A stretch of 64,000 nt of DNA, taken from assembly GCF_003589595.1 (NCBI RefSeq), contig NW_020654080.1:6026979-6090978 (forward strand), in the 5' to 3' direction. A program made the translations under genes and the position numbers. A model generated the notes under the pieces. It made no database searches and was not told where the DNA came from. It worked only from the letters and a program-made list of their open reading frames with translations. Below, piece after piece: positions 11,328-21,007 of this stretch. Source of the stretch: Hyposmocoma kahamanoa. Taxonomy: Eukaryota > Arthropoda > Insecta > Lepidoptera > Cosmopterigidae. Position 1 is the first letter of the stretch. Each line of letters begins with the position of its first letter.

Positions 11328-12708
11328 CTACTCTACCCAAAGCTCCAAAAATAAATAAATAAATAGTAAATCTGGAGTACAAATATTTAACACTTCATGA
11401 TTTAACTTATATTTGAGTATTGACCCCATGCATTGACCAAGCTTGTCACACAGTACAACTGTTATTGGTTTATGAAGCCCGACGTTTGGGTTAAGCTTGT
11501 TAGAGACAGAAGGTTGACAGGGACTAATGTTCAATAACTCACTTTTGACATTATTACTTAGAGAGTGTAATGACGTATTACAATTACTATTATTAAATAC
11601 ATTCACTTACAATTATATGGACGTCGGGTCCGCGCTAAAAAGTGTTCGAACTTATAGGGCGTTAAAATCGTATACAGAGCGTCATTACGCTCTAGTCTTC
11701 GTTTCTTCGACTGACAGCGAAGCGAGCAAAATAAGAACAGTACTGCGATGACATTACAATTTAAATTCAACGTTTTAGCTTTTTCATATTCCTTGAAATG
11801 TCACTACGTTTAAATAGGTTGACTTGGGACATTTCTTTCGTGGTTTTTCTATTAGACCCGTCGTCCATTTATTTGTAAGTCAATGATTAAATAACACACT
11901 TTGTGATTTAGTCGTAGCGCGTTGCGTTAGAGTTGCACGACTCTACCAACTCACTAGCAGAGGGAATTTGTTCTTCAATCGCTCTTTGTGCGGATAGGTA
12001 CTTTTCATTTATACTGATAAGAGTATTTTGAAGTTTTTTAATCTTCAATTGGAGTGCTTTTGTGTCCCGGTCATACATTGTTCTACTTTCCTTCAGTTTA
12101 CCGTCATAAATTTCTAGTCAATCCATGAGACTCGTACGTTCCTTTCTAAGTGTTAAATTCTTGTAAAAACAGTTTTTTTTTTCTAAGCAATCTCTCAGTT
12201 TTCTTTATGTATCTGTTAATTTTTATATACTTTTTCAATTTATTACAACCAAAGAAGATAAAAAGGACTGAATTATATGACTTTGATATAGGTTGTTGTT
12301 CAAATGAAAAATTTCCAGATGATGACATCAGTTCATTAAAAAGATTATCTGTGTGTTTAGTTTCCAAATCTTGCTTCTCATCAACCAGGTTTGATATTTG
12401 TTTGTTTGCTGCGTTCAGATCCTGTTCGAGTTCTGTAATGCGATCCAAGGCTCTCTCATAAGTGCTATTGCATTGATCAGTTTTTAATTATGTTTTGCAG
12501 TTGGTCTCGCTCATGCAGCACTTCTAGATGTTTGAATTGCATCTCGACAAGCTCATTTTTCAAATTAGAGTTTTTCCCAATAATTTTCTTTATTTCTTCC
12601 TCGCTCTCGTCTCGTTCAATCAATAATTGGTCACAGGACTTCTTACTTACTTCCAGCTCTTCCAGCACTTGCCGTAGCTTTAACTCCGTGTTTTAAGGCC
12701 CTGCGGGT
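11328..12708 (-). pseudogene. decayed coiled-coil protein gene, probable transposon ORF1-like
   Basis: Four minus-strand pieces are collinear but frame-shifted: TELKLRQVLEELEVSKKSCD to HERDQLQNIIKN (12700-12477), YERALDRITELEQDLNAANK to KKYIKINRYIKKTERLLRKK (about 12460-12146), LEIYDGKLKES to AIEEQIPSASELVES (about 12115-11916), and KSELLNISPCQPS to KPITVVLCDKLGQCMGSILK (11600-11330). The first three are strongly heptad-like. The last ends in a segment resembling the first block (GDS region) of SGNH esterase-like domains, with D retained and flanks altered. It resembles coiled-coil plus esterase-like proteins of lepidopteran mobile elements. A hAT-like MITE (11600-11885) splits it. Expression as an intact protein is impossible. 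Confidence 0.6.
11600..11885. mobile_element. hAT-like MITE, family C, copy 1
   Basis: Inverted ends of about 24 bp (CATTCACTTACAATTATATG on the left; reverse complement CATTGACTTACAAATAAATG on the right) are flanked by exact 8-bp duplications ATTAAATA at 11592-11599 and 11886-11893. The 8-bp target site is typical of hAT elements. Length 286 bp, no coding capacity. It is inserted in the coiled-coil pseudogene. Confidence 0.88.
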
Positions 12709-12719
12709 CAACGGGGTAT

Positions 12720-13658
12720 TTTCCGTCCTTAAGTGGTGGAACTGGAGAGTAGGTGCGCTGTCCTCAAGGTGCTAAATATGTCATATATATTTCAGTTGGG
12801 TATATGGTGAGTATCCAAAATTCAACATCCTAAACAAGAATAATATAATAATAAAAAAAGTACTCAAAATAAAAACGGAAAAAAGTCTTTTTTCCCACAG
12901 GTTTGAACCCGGACCCAGTGAAATTAACGGTCGGCATGTGTTACCGCGCGGCTAAGAGTCTACGTATATATCTGGCGCAATTAATGATTCTATGCCTCCG
13001 TAGTTCACTTTTAGTAGTTGGAATACAAAGTTCAACTTTTTTTTATTGCACTTTGAAGGTCGTTTAAGGCCAACAATTACCTTTGATCAAGTACACAAAT
13101 CACTATTTTAGTTTAATTTATAGGATTTGAGATCACTCTTCGTTTGTATTTGTCACAACAGTTATTTTCATTTAAAGAAATTCACCTTGCACTCAGTTTT
13201 AGTCACTGATCAATGTAAGTAAATACTTTTCTGTCACCGTTAAAGAACACGACGTTTTATGATTAAGTGAAGCTGTAAAAGTTCGCCATCGTTTTCACTT
13301 AAATTTAGAACAATAATAATAATATAATAACGCACACACTCAACATGGCCCCGCACTAGAGAAACCCTGTGTCGCGGGTGCCATGGACACACACATAGAC
13401 AACCACAAATTACACCCAAACTCACGAGAGAAATAAATGTAGGCCATACAAATATTTCTCCCGACATGGCAGTCCGGCATGGTAACCGTTCGACTAAGGA
13501 GGCCGTTAGAACAATAAATAATGTTTTGGTTATAATAGTAAACTGTTTTAAATAGTTTTAACATTTTATCATGGCGACAGCGCCTACCTTCCTCTCTCTC
13601 ACTCACTACTCACGATACGGTCAATTCACCGGTTGAAAATCGCTCAGCGAGCTCGCTC
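12720..13658. other. no gene seen
   Basis: Short overlapping ORFs only. No repeat shared with the rest of the window was noticed. Confidence 0.5.
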
Positions 13659-13694
13659 GCATATCTCGTTCCATAGCTATGGAACGAGATATGC
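13659..13694. repeat. 36-bp perfect palindrome
   Basis: Each half is 18 bp, with centre CCATAG/CTATGG, marking the left boundary of the LINE fragment 13677-14005. Confidence 0.92.
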
Positions 13695-14005
13695 TCGGAG
13701 CTTCTCTGCAGGATAAGGTACGAAACGAGGATATCCGACAGAGAAACAAGGTCGTCGACATAGCTGGTAGAATAAATAAACTGATGTGGCAGTGAGTTGG
13801 TCATATCTGTCGAAGAATCGACTACAGATAGGGGAAGCGAGTTCTTGAGTGAAGACCACGGCCCGGCAAACGTAATGTAGGACGCCTTCTGGCTAGATGA
13901 AGTGACGATTTGCGAAATGCGGCATCAGATGGAGTACCGCTCGAAATGGCGTACATTGGGAGAGGCCTATGTCCAACAGTGGACTGCGATAGGCTGATGA
14001 TGATC
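13677..14005 (+). pseudogene. RTE-type LINE 3' end
   Basis: Frame from 13679: MERDMLGASLQDKV, IRQRNKVVDIAGRINKLMWQ, stop, VGHICRRIDYR, stop, GKRVLE, stop, RPRPGKRNVGRLLAR, stop, SDDLRNAA. The last part shifts frame to the ending AYVQQW (near 13956). This is the conserved C-terminal block of lepidopteran RTE-like reverse transcriptases, followed by AGGCTGATGATGAT, the usual 3' tail. All four in-frame stops replace family tryptophans. The copy is truncated at the 5' side by a 36-bp palindrome. Confidence 0.85.
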
Positions 14006-14067
14006 TATAAGAAAATGCAAAATAAGGTCAGGCGGGTTAACAGAGATACAGGGAGAAGAGAAGAGAG

Positions 14068-14284
14068 TACTTTATAACCGACTTCAAAAAAAGAGGAGGT
14101 TCTCTATTCAACTCTATGTTTTCTTTTGTATGTATGTTACGCGATAACTCCATTTGTGAACCGATTTTGATGATTCTTTTTGGTTGGAAAGAAAGTGCCT
14201 CAGTGGTCACATTTAAATTTGAAGAAAATATTCTACCTCTAAGGGTGGCAAACAAGGGTATAAATGACTTTTGAGGTCGGATTT
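14068..14284 (+). mobile_element. family B copy, internal deletion derivative
   Basis: Both ends present: TATAACCGACTTCAAAAAAA at the left and GACTTTTGAGGTCGG at the right, with ACCGATTTTGATGATTC and CTACCTCTAAGGGTGGCAAA between. The roughly 220 bases that follow AACTAGGGG in full copies are missing. Confidence 0.65.
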
Positions 14285-14289
14285 ATGTT

Positions 14290-15214
14290 TATATAGGAAT
14301 TATGAAATTTACGTAATACATATATAATTTGTTTTAAGTAGTTTGTATTATTTTTATGACTTTAATGCGATAAAAGGACTTCAGCCCCCGTAGTATAAAG
14401 ATAAAGATAAATTTATTCTGTATAAAAATTTAACCTAATTACATGGATCTTATTAAATAATCTTTTATTTACATATATACGCCAGATTATCGCAAATAAA
14501 GTGATATTATTTTATGTTTACATAACTTTAATTAAGGTTAGTAGTGCAAGTTAATCTAGGTGATACCTAAACTAAGTAAAATTGCTTACTTGTATCTTAG
14601 GTATCCAAATCACTGCTTATAGCATAATGGTTAGTCAACATATTTTCAACATATTTTGTTCAATAAACAATAAATTACAATAAAACATGAATACTTAATT
14701 ATATTAGTTAGCATCTTAAGTATTGTTAATATTACGTAACAACAGATACTAAATTTTCGGCATCATTGTAGTTTGATCCTTTTAACCAGTAGTAGTATGT
14801 CGTCTTGATAAAGCTATTATATCCACATCTAGCTGTCAAATTCGAGTGATAAACCGGCATTTTAAAATTTTATCACAATAGCAAACATGGCTAGCACCAT
14901 GACGTCACATTTTATTTTTATGTCATCGCGAGTGTCGGTGACCAATGGCTGCAAAAGATTAACAGAGTGCCAAACATATGTATGTGGCTTTACCAAGGGT
15001 ATCCTGCCTGCCGTCCTGCCTCGACAAAATATTCCACGCTTCAAATTTGCAATAGGAAAATACAGTTCCAATATTCACAAGGAATTTTACCTATAACCTG
15101 CCTGCCTGTGCCGATCACAAACTATGCAATAACAAAGTTCCTCGCGCCCTGAGGGAGAAACAATCGAAAACTATTGTAAAGCGGTAACAAAAGGGTCCAA
15201 CTATATTATTTCAG
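14290..15214. other. no gene identified
   Basis: AT-rich to about 14870. From 14887 to 15150 a less AT-rich stretch has two overlapping open frames of 61-69 codons with no recognised similarity, directly before the candidate exon at 15215. Confidence 0.45.
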
Positions 15215-15370
15215 GTGGCTATCGGCCTCATAATAACAAACAGGTTAAACAGTCCTTGAAAACTGGACATAATACTAGAATGGAATACGACAAAGATGTC
15301 GATAATGTGGTACCCACGTCCACACAAGTTGTTGGTGGCGACGGCTCTTCCGCCGGAGAACCTTTACAAG
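15215..15370 (+). CDS. candidate internal exon, unidentified gene
   Basis: A TATTATTTCAG acceptor ends at 15214 and a donor AAG|GTAATT follows 15370. The 156 bases between are open in one frame (phase 1 at both ends) and encode 52 residues, beginning GYRPHNNKQVKQSLK and ending VVGGDGSSAGEPLQG. Base and residue composition are far less AT-biased than the flanks, and the frame holds no low-complexity run. The VVGG motif recalls the activation site of trypsin-like proteases, but the residues that follow do not continue the family pattern, so no function is assigned. No neighbouring exon of the same gene was found. It could instead be transposon coding debris. Confidence 0.27.
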
Positions 15371-15418
15371 GTAATTTTTTTCCTTTTTTTATAAAAATAC
15401 TAAATTATTTAAAAAAAA

Positions 15419-15803
15419 CAAAAACCCAACTGCAAAAAAAAATACTGTAAGGAGATAAACAAGGTCTTTAATATACTATAGAGCTTTGTTTGAGCAATAT
15501 AGAATGCACTATGCCTGCCATGTGTTTTGTTCAGTACCTACTTACTTAAGTGAATTATTAATTGACGTACTTAGAAAATTGTTCACTTAACTACAAAAAA
15601 TATACAGTTGACACCCGATTTATAAAAATTACAAAATATATTGTAATATAAATATAACTTGGATTTATTAGGAGAGTGGGCGGGGATAAACCAATAACGA
15701 ATGTTTCATAATTTTTGTTTATGTCCACTGCACTCCTTATAAAATCCAGTCGGGTTTTTCATCCATCCATCTTAATGAAATAATTTTTGCAGTCGGGTTT
15801 TGT
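15419..15803. mobile_element. MITE family J, complete copy
   Basis: Left end CAAAAACCCAACTGCAAAAA; right end, reverse complemented, CAAAACCCGACTGCAAAAA. The interior matches 2841-3195 along its length (TGAATTATTAATT, AACTACAAAAAATAT, GGATTTATTAGGAG/ GGAGTTTATTAGGAG, AACCAATAA). No coding capacity. Confidence 0.72.
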
Positions 15804-15843
15804 TTTTTAAAACAATTTAGTTTATCTCAAACTTTATAGTTTA

Positions 15844-16023
15844 TTATGGAACAAGTTTCCCAGTAAAGTATTGGTAGCGAGGCAACCCCATCAGCACCCT
15901 GAACGCGTTGTTGCATTGCACACGCAAAGCGTTGTACTGTTTCTAAGTGTAGTTAACCGACAAGTTGCTTGTATACAGAGTCGTGCAGTACGCTCTGAAA
16001 AGTATAATTTTCACCTCAGATGA
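15844..16023 (-). pseudogene. LINE reverse transcriptase C-terminal fragment
   Basis: The frame reads SSEVKIILFRAYCTTLYTS, NLSVNYT, stop, KQYNALRVQCNNAFRVLMG, LPRYQYFTGKLVP, stop. This matches the C-terminal region of a second lepidopteran LINE family (pattern C--EVK--LFRA-C---Y---LW--Y---Y--L-VQYNNAFR-L-GLPR). Upstream sequence up to about 16240 is possibly the same element, but frame-shifted. Its low-coordinate side abuts the MITE at 15419-15803. Confidence 0.8.
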
Positions 16024-16154
16024 ACAGTGTACAAACCTGCGGGCTTCAGTGTCGACCACCAAATACCTCTTAAAACTATTCGCAACCCCAGTGAAAAGAC
16101 CCACGCAAAATATGTTGCTCATTTCCCAATAGTTTATAATGACTTTGTAAAAAT

Positions 16155-16290
16155 AAGTGATTATTCGATCTCCCTCTCAACTAGATATTGGAAAGTGACT
16201 ATGAGATTGACGATGGAGCATAAATAATGCCCATTTACTCTCGCCTTGAAAAAGCCCAAGTTATAACGTTTAGGGAATAAGTGTCTTTAT
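16155..16290. repeat. repeat shared with 5690-5860
   Basis: Same repeat as above, immediately above the LINE fragment 15844-16023. It could be an upstream part of that LINE. Confidence 0.45.
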
Positions 16291-16544
16291 TAGCAGTATA
16301 ACTCGCTATATAAACGCTATATATAGAAATTTCAACTCCATCTAGTACGCCCGAAGCGTACTCGTAAGCGTCCTACCCGATATCGCGACGACCACCCATC
16401 CTCGAGTAACTTGATTAGTCTTTCCGAATGTAGATGGCGCTTCTCGTCATCGACCCTATTTTGAATATCACTTTTTCATGACCAAATATGGTAATAAGGA
16501 AACTAAATAATAACGAAAAGTTATCGGAAGTAACTTCCGTCTTA

Positions 16545-17310
16545 GTCTGCCTTTCCACCAGAGATGTGCGACGTAGCGTAGTAATTAAAACTATAGTGAA
16601 ACAAAAACTTTATACTAAAGGTTATTATACAACTTCTGCGTACTTGGATGACAAAAATCCGTGGTAGTAACCCGTTTAGCTCATGGAGGTAGTCTCGATC
16701 TCTGATGTTTCAAATAAAAAAAAAATATTGTAAATGTTATTTACAAAGAGCAACCCCTAGAGTTTCTTGCTCATTCTTCTCAGGGGAATCTGCCTTACGA
16801 ATGAGCGGTAGAGTTTAACCATTGTGACGATTCCAAGTGTAATAATGTTTACCTATGAAATAAAAATTATTTTGAATTTGAATTTGTATTTGAATCGAGG
16901 CAGTGTGCGAGGAAAAATTCACCAATATGATTACTTCATTTTCCTAGGTTCGCTTAGCGCAGCTCCGGTGGAAAGGGGTTAGCGGAGCTAAGTGTTTGTA
17001 TATACAAAATACCGAGAGATGTGTACAAGGAATGTATTCAAGGGATGCGGGCGAGGAATGTGTGCAAAACGGTGTAGGAAACTAGAGCTACTGATCGTAT
17101 GACACTAACTGATACTGTCACATCGCCACCGCTCACTCCACCACACCGTACCCTGCCCGTGCAGAGCTGAAAAGAGTCATCTGCACATGCTGCACATCCT
17201 CTCACCGCCTATCTACCTCGCACATCTTTAGTGGAAAACACGTTTCACAGCGCCGCTACACATCCTCGCACCACCTCGCCACCTCGCACATCTCTGGTGG
17301 AAAGGCAGCC
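16545..17310. mobile_element. PIF/Harbinger-like MITE with nested LINE tail
   Basis: The 27-bp inverted ends are identical at 26 positions (CTGCCTTTCCACCAGAGATG then TGCGA) and are flanked by TTA at 16542-16544 and 17311-17313. Subterminal repeats of CCTCGCACATC and GTGGAAA lie at the right end. The 766-bp element contains the LINE 3' fragment 16715-16895. Confidence 0.82.
16715..16895 (+). mobile_element. LINE 3' UTR fragment with TTTGAA tail
   Basis: GAGTTTCTTGCTCATTCTTC, then GGGGAATCTGCCTTACG, GTGTAATAATGTTTACC and AATAAAAATTATTTTGAATT, ending in imperfect TTTGAA repeats. This is the typical 3' end of a lepidopteran non-LTR element. It is nested inside the MITE at 16545-17310. Confidence 0.6.
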
Positions 17311-17394
17311 TTATGCGTAATGACCGACTCGCACCCCCGCGCGCCCAAGTTCCTATTCCAGAGTCCGCGTTTAACACTGGTTCGAGTGAGAAGA

Positions 17395-17570
17395 AGTTTT
17401 CATGGGACTTGTCAACTTATGTCTCCGAGTGTCGGGCGCAGTAGCAGTACTCCTCAGATCTTTATGATTTATAGCTCTGAGTGGCACTGCAATGTTAGTG
17501 ACAGGCGTGTCGCTTATCTACAGCCACACGATTTGTTCGTCCCCTCACTGAGTATCATAAAAAATAATAA
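17395..17570 (+). repeat. family A 3' part
   Basis: CATGGGACTTGTCAACTTAT, CTCAGATCTTTATGATTTAT, GACAGGCGTGTCGCTTATC and GTATCATAAAAAATAAT mark the 3' half of family A. Confidence 0.65.
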
Positions 17571-17685
17571 TATGATGCTGGTAAAACATCATAATATTCA
17601 TTACAATCAATATCCTATTTTTATTCTTTACTTGTATATTAATTTAATATTAATAACTACTAATATTAGTATTTTATTAATATTA

Positions 17686-17772
17686 GAACGGTATACTAAT
17701 ATTTAGTATACCGTTCATCGTATAAACAAAATTCAGCGTAAAACCAAGATCACAGCCTATCTCGGCTGTGAT
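17686..17772. repeat. two adjacent small hairpins
   Basis: A 14-bp stem (GAACGGTATACTAA, 3-nt loop) at 17686-17716 and a 9-bp stem (ATCACAGCC) at 17749-17772. Both are perfect. Confidence 0.8.
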
Positions 17773-18004
17773 ATTAAATGAGTAGATCCTTTTGCGTAAG
17801 CCTGATATTTGACAGTATTTCAATTACATTAATTGTTTATTATTTGATATGTTTACTTCATTTGTTTCATTTATTTTGTCCTTTTCAGTATTTTTGTATT
17901 GTTGCAATAAATGGTTTCTTTCTATTCTATTTTACTTTAAATAAATTACATGAGAAGTCTAAAACTTATTAGGCGATCTGTTTGTAAAGTTGTTATTATC
18001 TTTT

Positions 18005-18300
18005 TTACGGTACCAAGCGACGGGACGAACAAGTCGTGTGCCTGATGGTAAGCGACACGCCTGTCTATAACAGTTGCAGTGCTACTCATAGATTACAATC
18101 TCAAAGATTTGAGTGATACTGCCACGCGCCCGTCCATTCAAGACATACGTTGACATGGACCATACGCCTGTATACACCTTTTACCAGCGCCCTTACCTTT
18201 CAAAACCGGAATGCAGTGATGCTCACACTACGGCAGGAACAGGTAAGGAGACAAGACTTCCCTGGGCAAATTCGTTCAGAAGGAGCTCTACTACTTCTAA
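18005..18300 (-). repeat. family A copy, near full length
   Basis: AAGCGACGGGACGAACAAGT, GCCTGATGGTAAGCGACAC, CTTTCAAAACCGGAATGCAG and GGAGCTCTACTACTTCT span both ends of the family. Confidence 0.7.
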
Positions 18301-18924
18301 ATTCCTGCTCGTATAATTAATGCGATTATGAATTGTTTATGTTAGAGCAGATGCAATAGGGAGTCGTGTTGAGGGATCCTAATTATTCAACTTTGAGTAC
18401 TGCAAACAAAACTTCGTCCATTCAGTACGGAACCCATTTCTGTTGCTCCCTGTAGTTCACTCTCAGGAACAACAAATATGTACCTACGAGTACCTTTAGT
18501 TACCTTCAATAGTCATTGTAAATGTAGGTAGAACCTCACTGCTACCGTAGTAGGCAGTACTTCAATAATTGCTATGTTTAATAATTCATTCGCCATATAG
18601 ACTGTGAACTGGCAATCGGTACTATCTCAATTTTGACAATTTTACAGGATGAAGAAACGAATTGTTTGCGTCATTTATATATATCATCTGATTAGAAGTT
18701 AGTACAAGATGAATGAAGTCGATTCTGGCGCTAAAATTAAAAGTATCTGAGATGGAATTGCTTGTAACGCTGCGGAGTATGAAATAGTATAAAATGGTAT
18801 AAAAAGTGAAATGTTTAGAAAATTTTGATAGTACCAGTTGCGAGTACATAGTCGGTATTCGAACTCGTTAAAATAACCAAGCTATGTACCACAAAGATCG
18901 CATATTAATATTTACATGTTCCTC

Positions 18925-19195
18925 ACATTACTCCTTGGTGGCAGGGATTGGTATAGTGACAGTTATTCCCTGGACAGACTTTCCAAAAAGGAGATTTAAT
19001 GGTTCTTAAAATATAGATAATTACAGCCACATGAGACTTGTCAACTTATGTCTCTGAGTGACGAGCGCAGTGGCAGTGCCACTCATTTTTGGGGCTTAAA
19101 GCTCTGGGTGGCACTACAACTGTTATGGATAAGCGTATAACTAAACCATTAGGCACTAGACTTGTTCGTCCCGTCACTTAATAATATAAAAAGCT
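18925..19195. repeat. two family A fragments, head to head
   Basis: At 18925-18990 a minus-oriented 5' fragment (TTACTCCTTGGTGGCAGGGA, TTCCCTGGACAGAC). At 19025-19195 a plus-oriented 3' part (CACATGAGACTTGTCAACTT, TTGTTCGTCCCGTCACTTAA). Confidence 0.6.
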
Positions 19196-19199
19196 ACCT

Positions 19200-20037
19200 T
19201 GTATATGTGTGGGCTCATGTGATTTGTTTTGATGAGGACTTCCATCTGAGTTTCAATTATCGTTGAGAAATCCGCGACAACGAACATTGCGAAAGCAAGT
19301 AAGCAAAAGTTTCCAGTGGGTTATTCTTTTTTTTTTAATTGTTTTTATTGCCCTATCCCAATTTTAACACAAATGAAACTGAACTTAATTCAGACATAAA
19401 TTTATTTCGTTCTTTGTACAAAGGATGGGAAAGTATATTATTAAAACGTGTAATTTCTAAAATATTATTCGTGCTTTATAAATTCATTAATTAAGTACTT
19501 AATCTAATATTAATATTATTTATATTTAAAATATTAACAAACATAAGGGTTTTCATTTGGTTACAAACACATTAATTTTGTTAAATATATTTATAAAAAT
19601 GATACGATCGAAATTCCTTGTATTTGTTCTGTTCGAAAAAATCGTACATGTCAGTTGTTAATTTAGATGGCAAATATTATGCTTTTTTTACATTAAATTG
19701 CCCATCACCTTGTCATATTATCACTATCACGATCAAATATCGTTGATTATCATTCCTATCAATTATCATTATATTAGTGAATGTAGAATAAACCATACAT
19801 TTGGTTTTGTTTTCATGAACACTAAATTTATTTTACAAGAAGCATAATATTTACGAACTAAATGAAAAACAGACACGATTTATTCGTACATATTCGTTAT
19901 TCCGTGCTTTTTACATCATTTTAATGAGAACTTAGTTTGGTAATTAATGTACTTTTTCGAACCTTAAAAGCGCTTATTTCGTAGCCTTGTTATAATAAAG
20001 ACACGTGTGATCATTTTCTCAAATATGCTCGGAAATG
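19200..20037. other. no gene seen
   Basis: AT-rich, with no repeats shared inside the window. Confidence 0.6.
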
Positions 20038-20760
20038 TTTGCATTACTTTCAAAAAACGAACACGGAGAGTTTGTTATTTACAGATCATGCTATTTCTTC
20101 CCGGCCAAGACCTGCAACAACATAGGTATGAAATTCCATTATTAATCCTTTTCAAAACTTTTAAAAAAGGCAAAAGAATAATCTCAGTACAGAGTACTAA
20201 AAAAGCCGACCTCATAAGTACATGGAATTACATTTATTTGCCAAGTTTTATTGAAATATCCCCTAGTTCGCCACCATACAGGACGACACAGGAGATAATA
20301 AAAATCGGTTCTCACTACTCATAGTATACTGAGAGAGAAAAACGCCTTGAATTGGAGAATAGCAAAACCAACCATTAAAATAATTGCTCCTCAAGTAAAA
20401 TTTAGGCGCTATTTATAAAAATGAATGTTCATGTGTGATCAGCCACCCTAAGAGGTGGATGATTTTCTTCAAAATGAAATGGGACCGCTATGAAGGTACC
20501 ACCCTCTTTCGAACAAAAAAGAATCATGAAAATCGGTTCACAAATACCGGAGTTATCGCGTAACGTACAAACAAAAAAATAAAAAACATATAGTCGAATT
20601 GAGAACCTCCTCCTTTTTTGAAGTCGGTTAAAAACTCATACAGCTAACTGCCAAATATTCGGAATTGTGAGAATTAAAAGTACCTATATGTACCTGTACT
20701 TTTTTTAAAAAAAAGGCGGTAAAATAAACTAAAAAGCTTTGGTATTGTTTTCTGTTTCAT
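20038..20760 (+). repeat. larger repeat unit containing a family B copy (unit 1)
   Basis: Shares CATTACTTTCAAAAAACGAA upstream and AACTGCCAAATATTCGG, AATTAAAAGTACCT and AGGCGGTAAAATAAACTAAA downstream with 49884-50790, outside the family B part. Unit 1 lacks the hAT-like MITE present in unit 2. Confidence 0.5.
20188..20633 (-). mobile_element. family B copy, full length
   Basis: Starts AGTACAGAGTACTAAAAAAG and ends GAAGTCGGTTAAAAA. It carries TTTAGGCGCTATTTATAAAA, GCCACCCTAAGAGGTGGATG and GGAGTTATCGCGTAACGTAC. Ends are inverted: TTTTTAACCGACTTCAA against TAAAAAGCCGACCTCA. Small foldback AGTAC-AGA-GTACT at one end. Confidence 0.7.
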
Positions 20761-21007
20761 TTGAAACAATAAATGTATAGTTTGTCTTTTTTGAAGTCGG
20801 AGTAAAATGACATTTTCAGGGTTGCCTGTTTTCGTAAAATTTTAAATAGTCATGTAGTTATTATCGACACTTTTTTAGAATTGTGACGTTCTGTTGGGAA
20901 CTAATTGCGTCATGGCCTTCTTTATTCTTATTCTTATTTTGACACTTGGCACACTAGTATCGAAATTAATTCCTTCTCATATATGTATACATTTTAATGA
21001 GAACAGA

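Noticed and set aside
11176..11382. Coding frame across the GT/TA microsatellite
   Set aside because: Low-complexity translation of a simple repeat.
12150..12696. Plus-strand Phe/Ser-rich ORFs
   Set aside because: Shadows of the minus-strand coiled-coil pseudogene.
15322..15370. Trypsin-like serine protease start at VVGG
   Set aside because: Only four residues match. The following DGSSAGEPLQ does not continue the family pattern and no catalytic exons were found.
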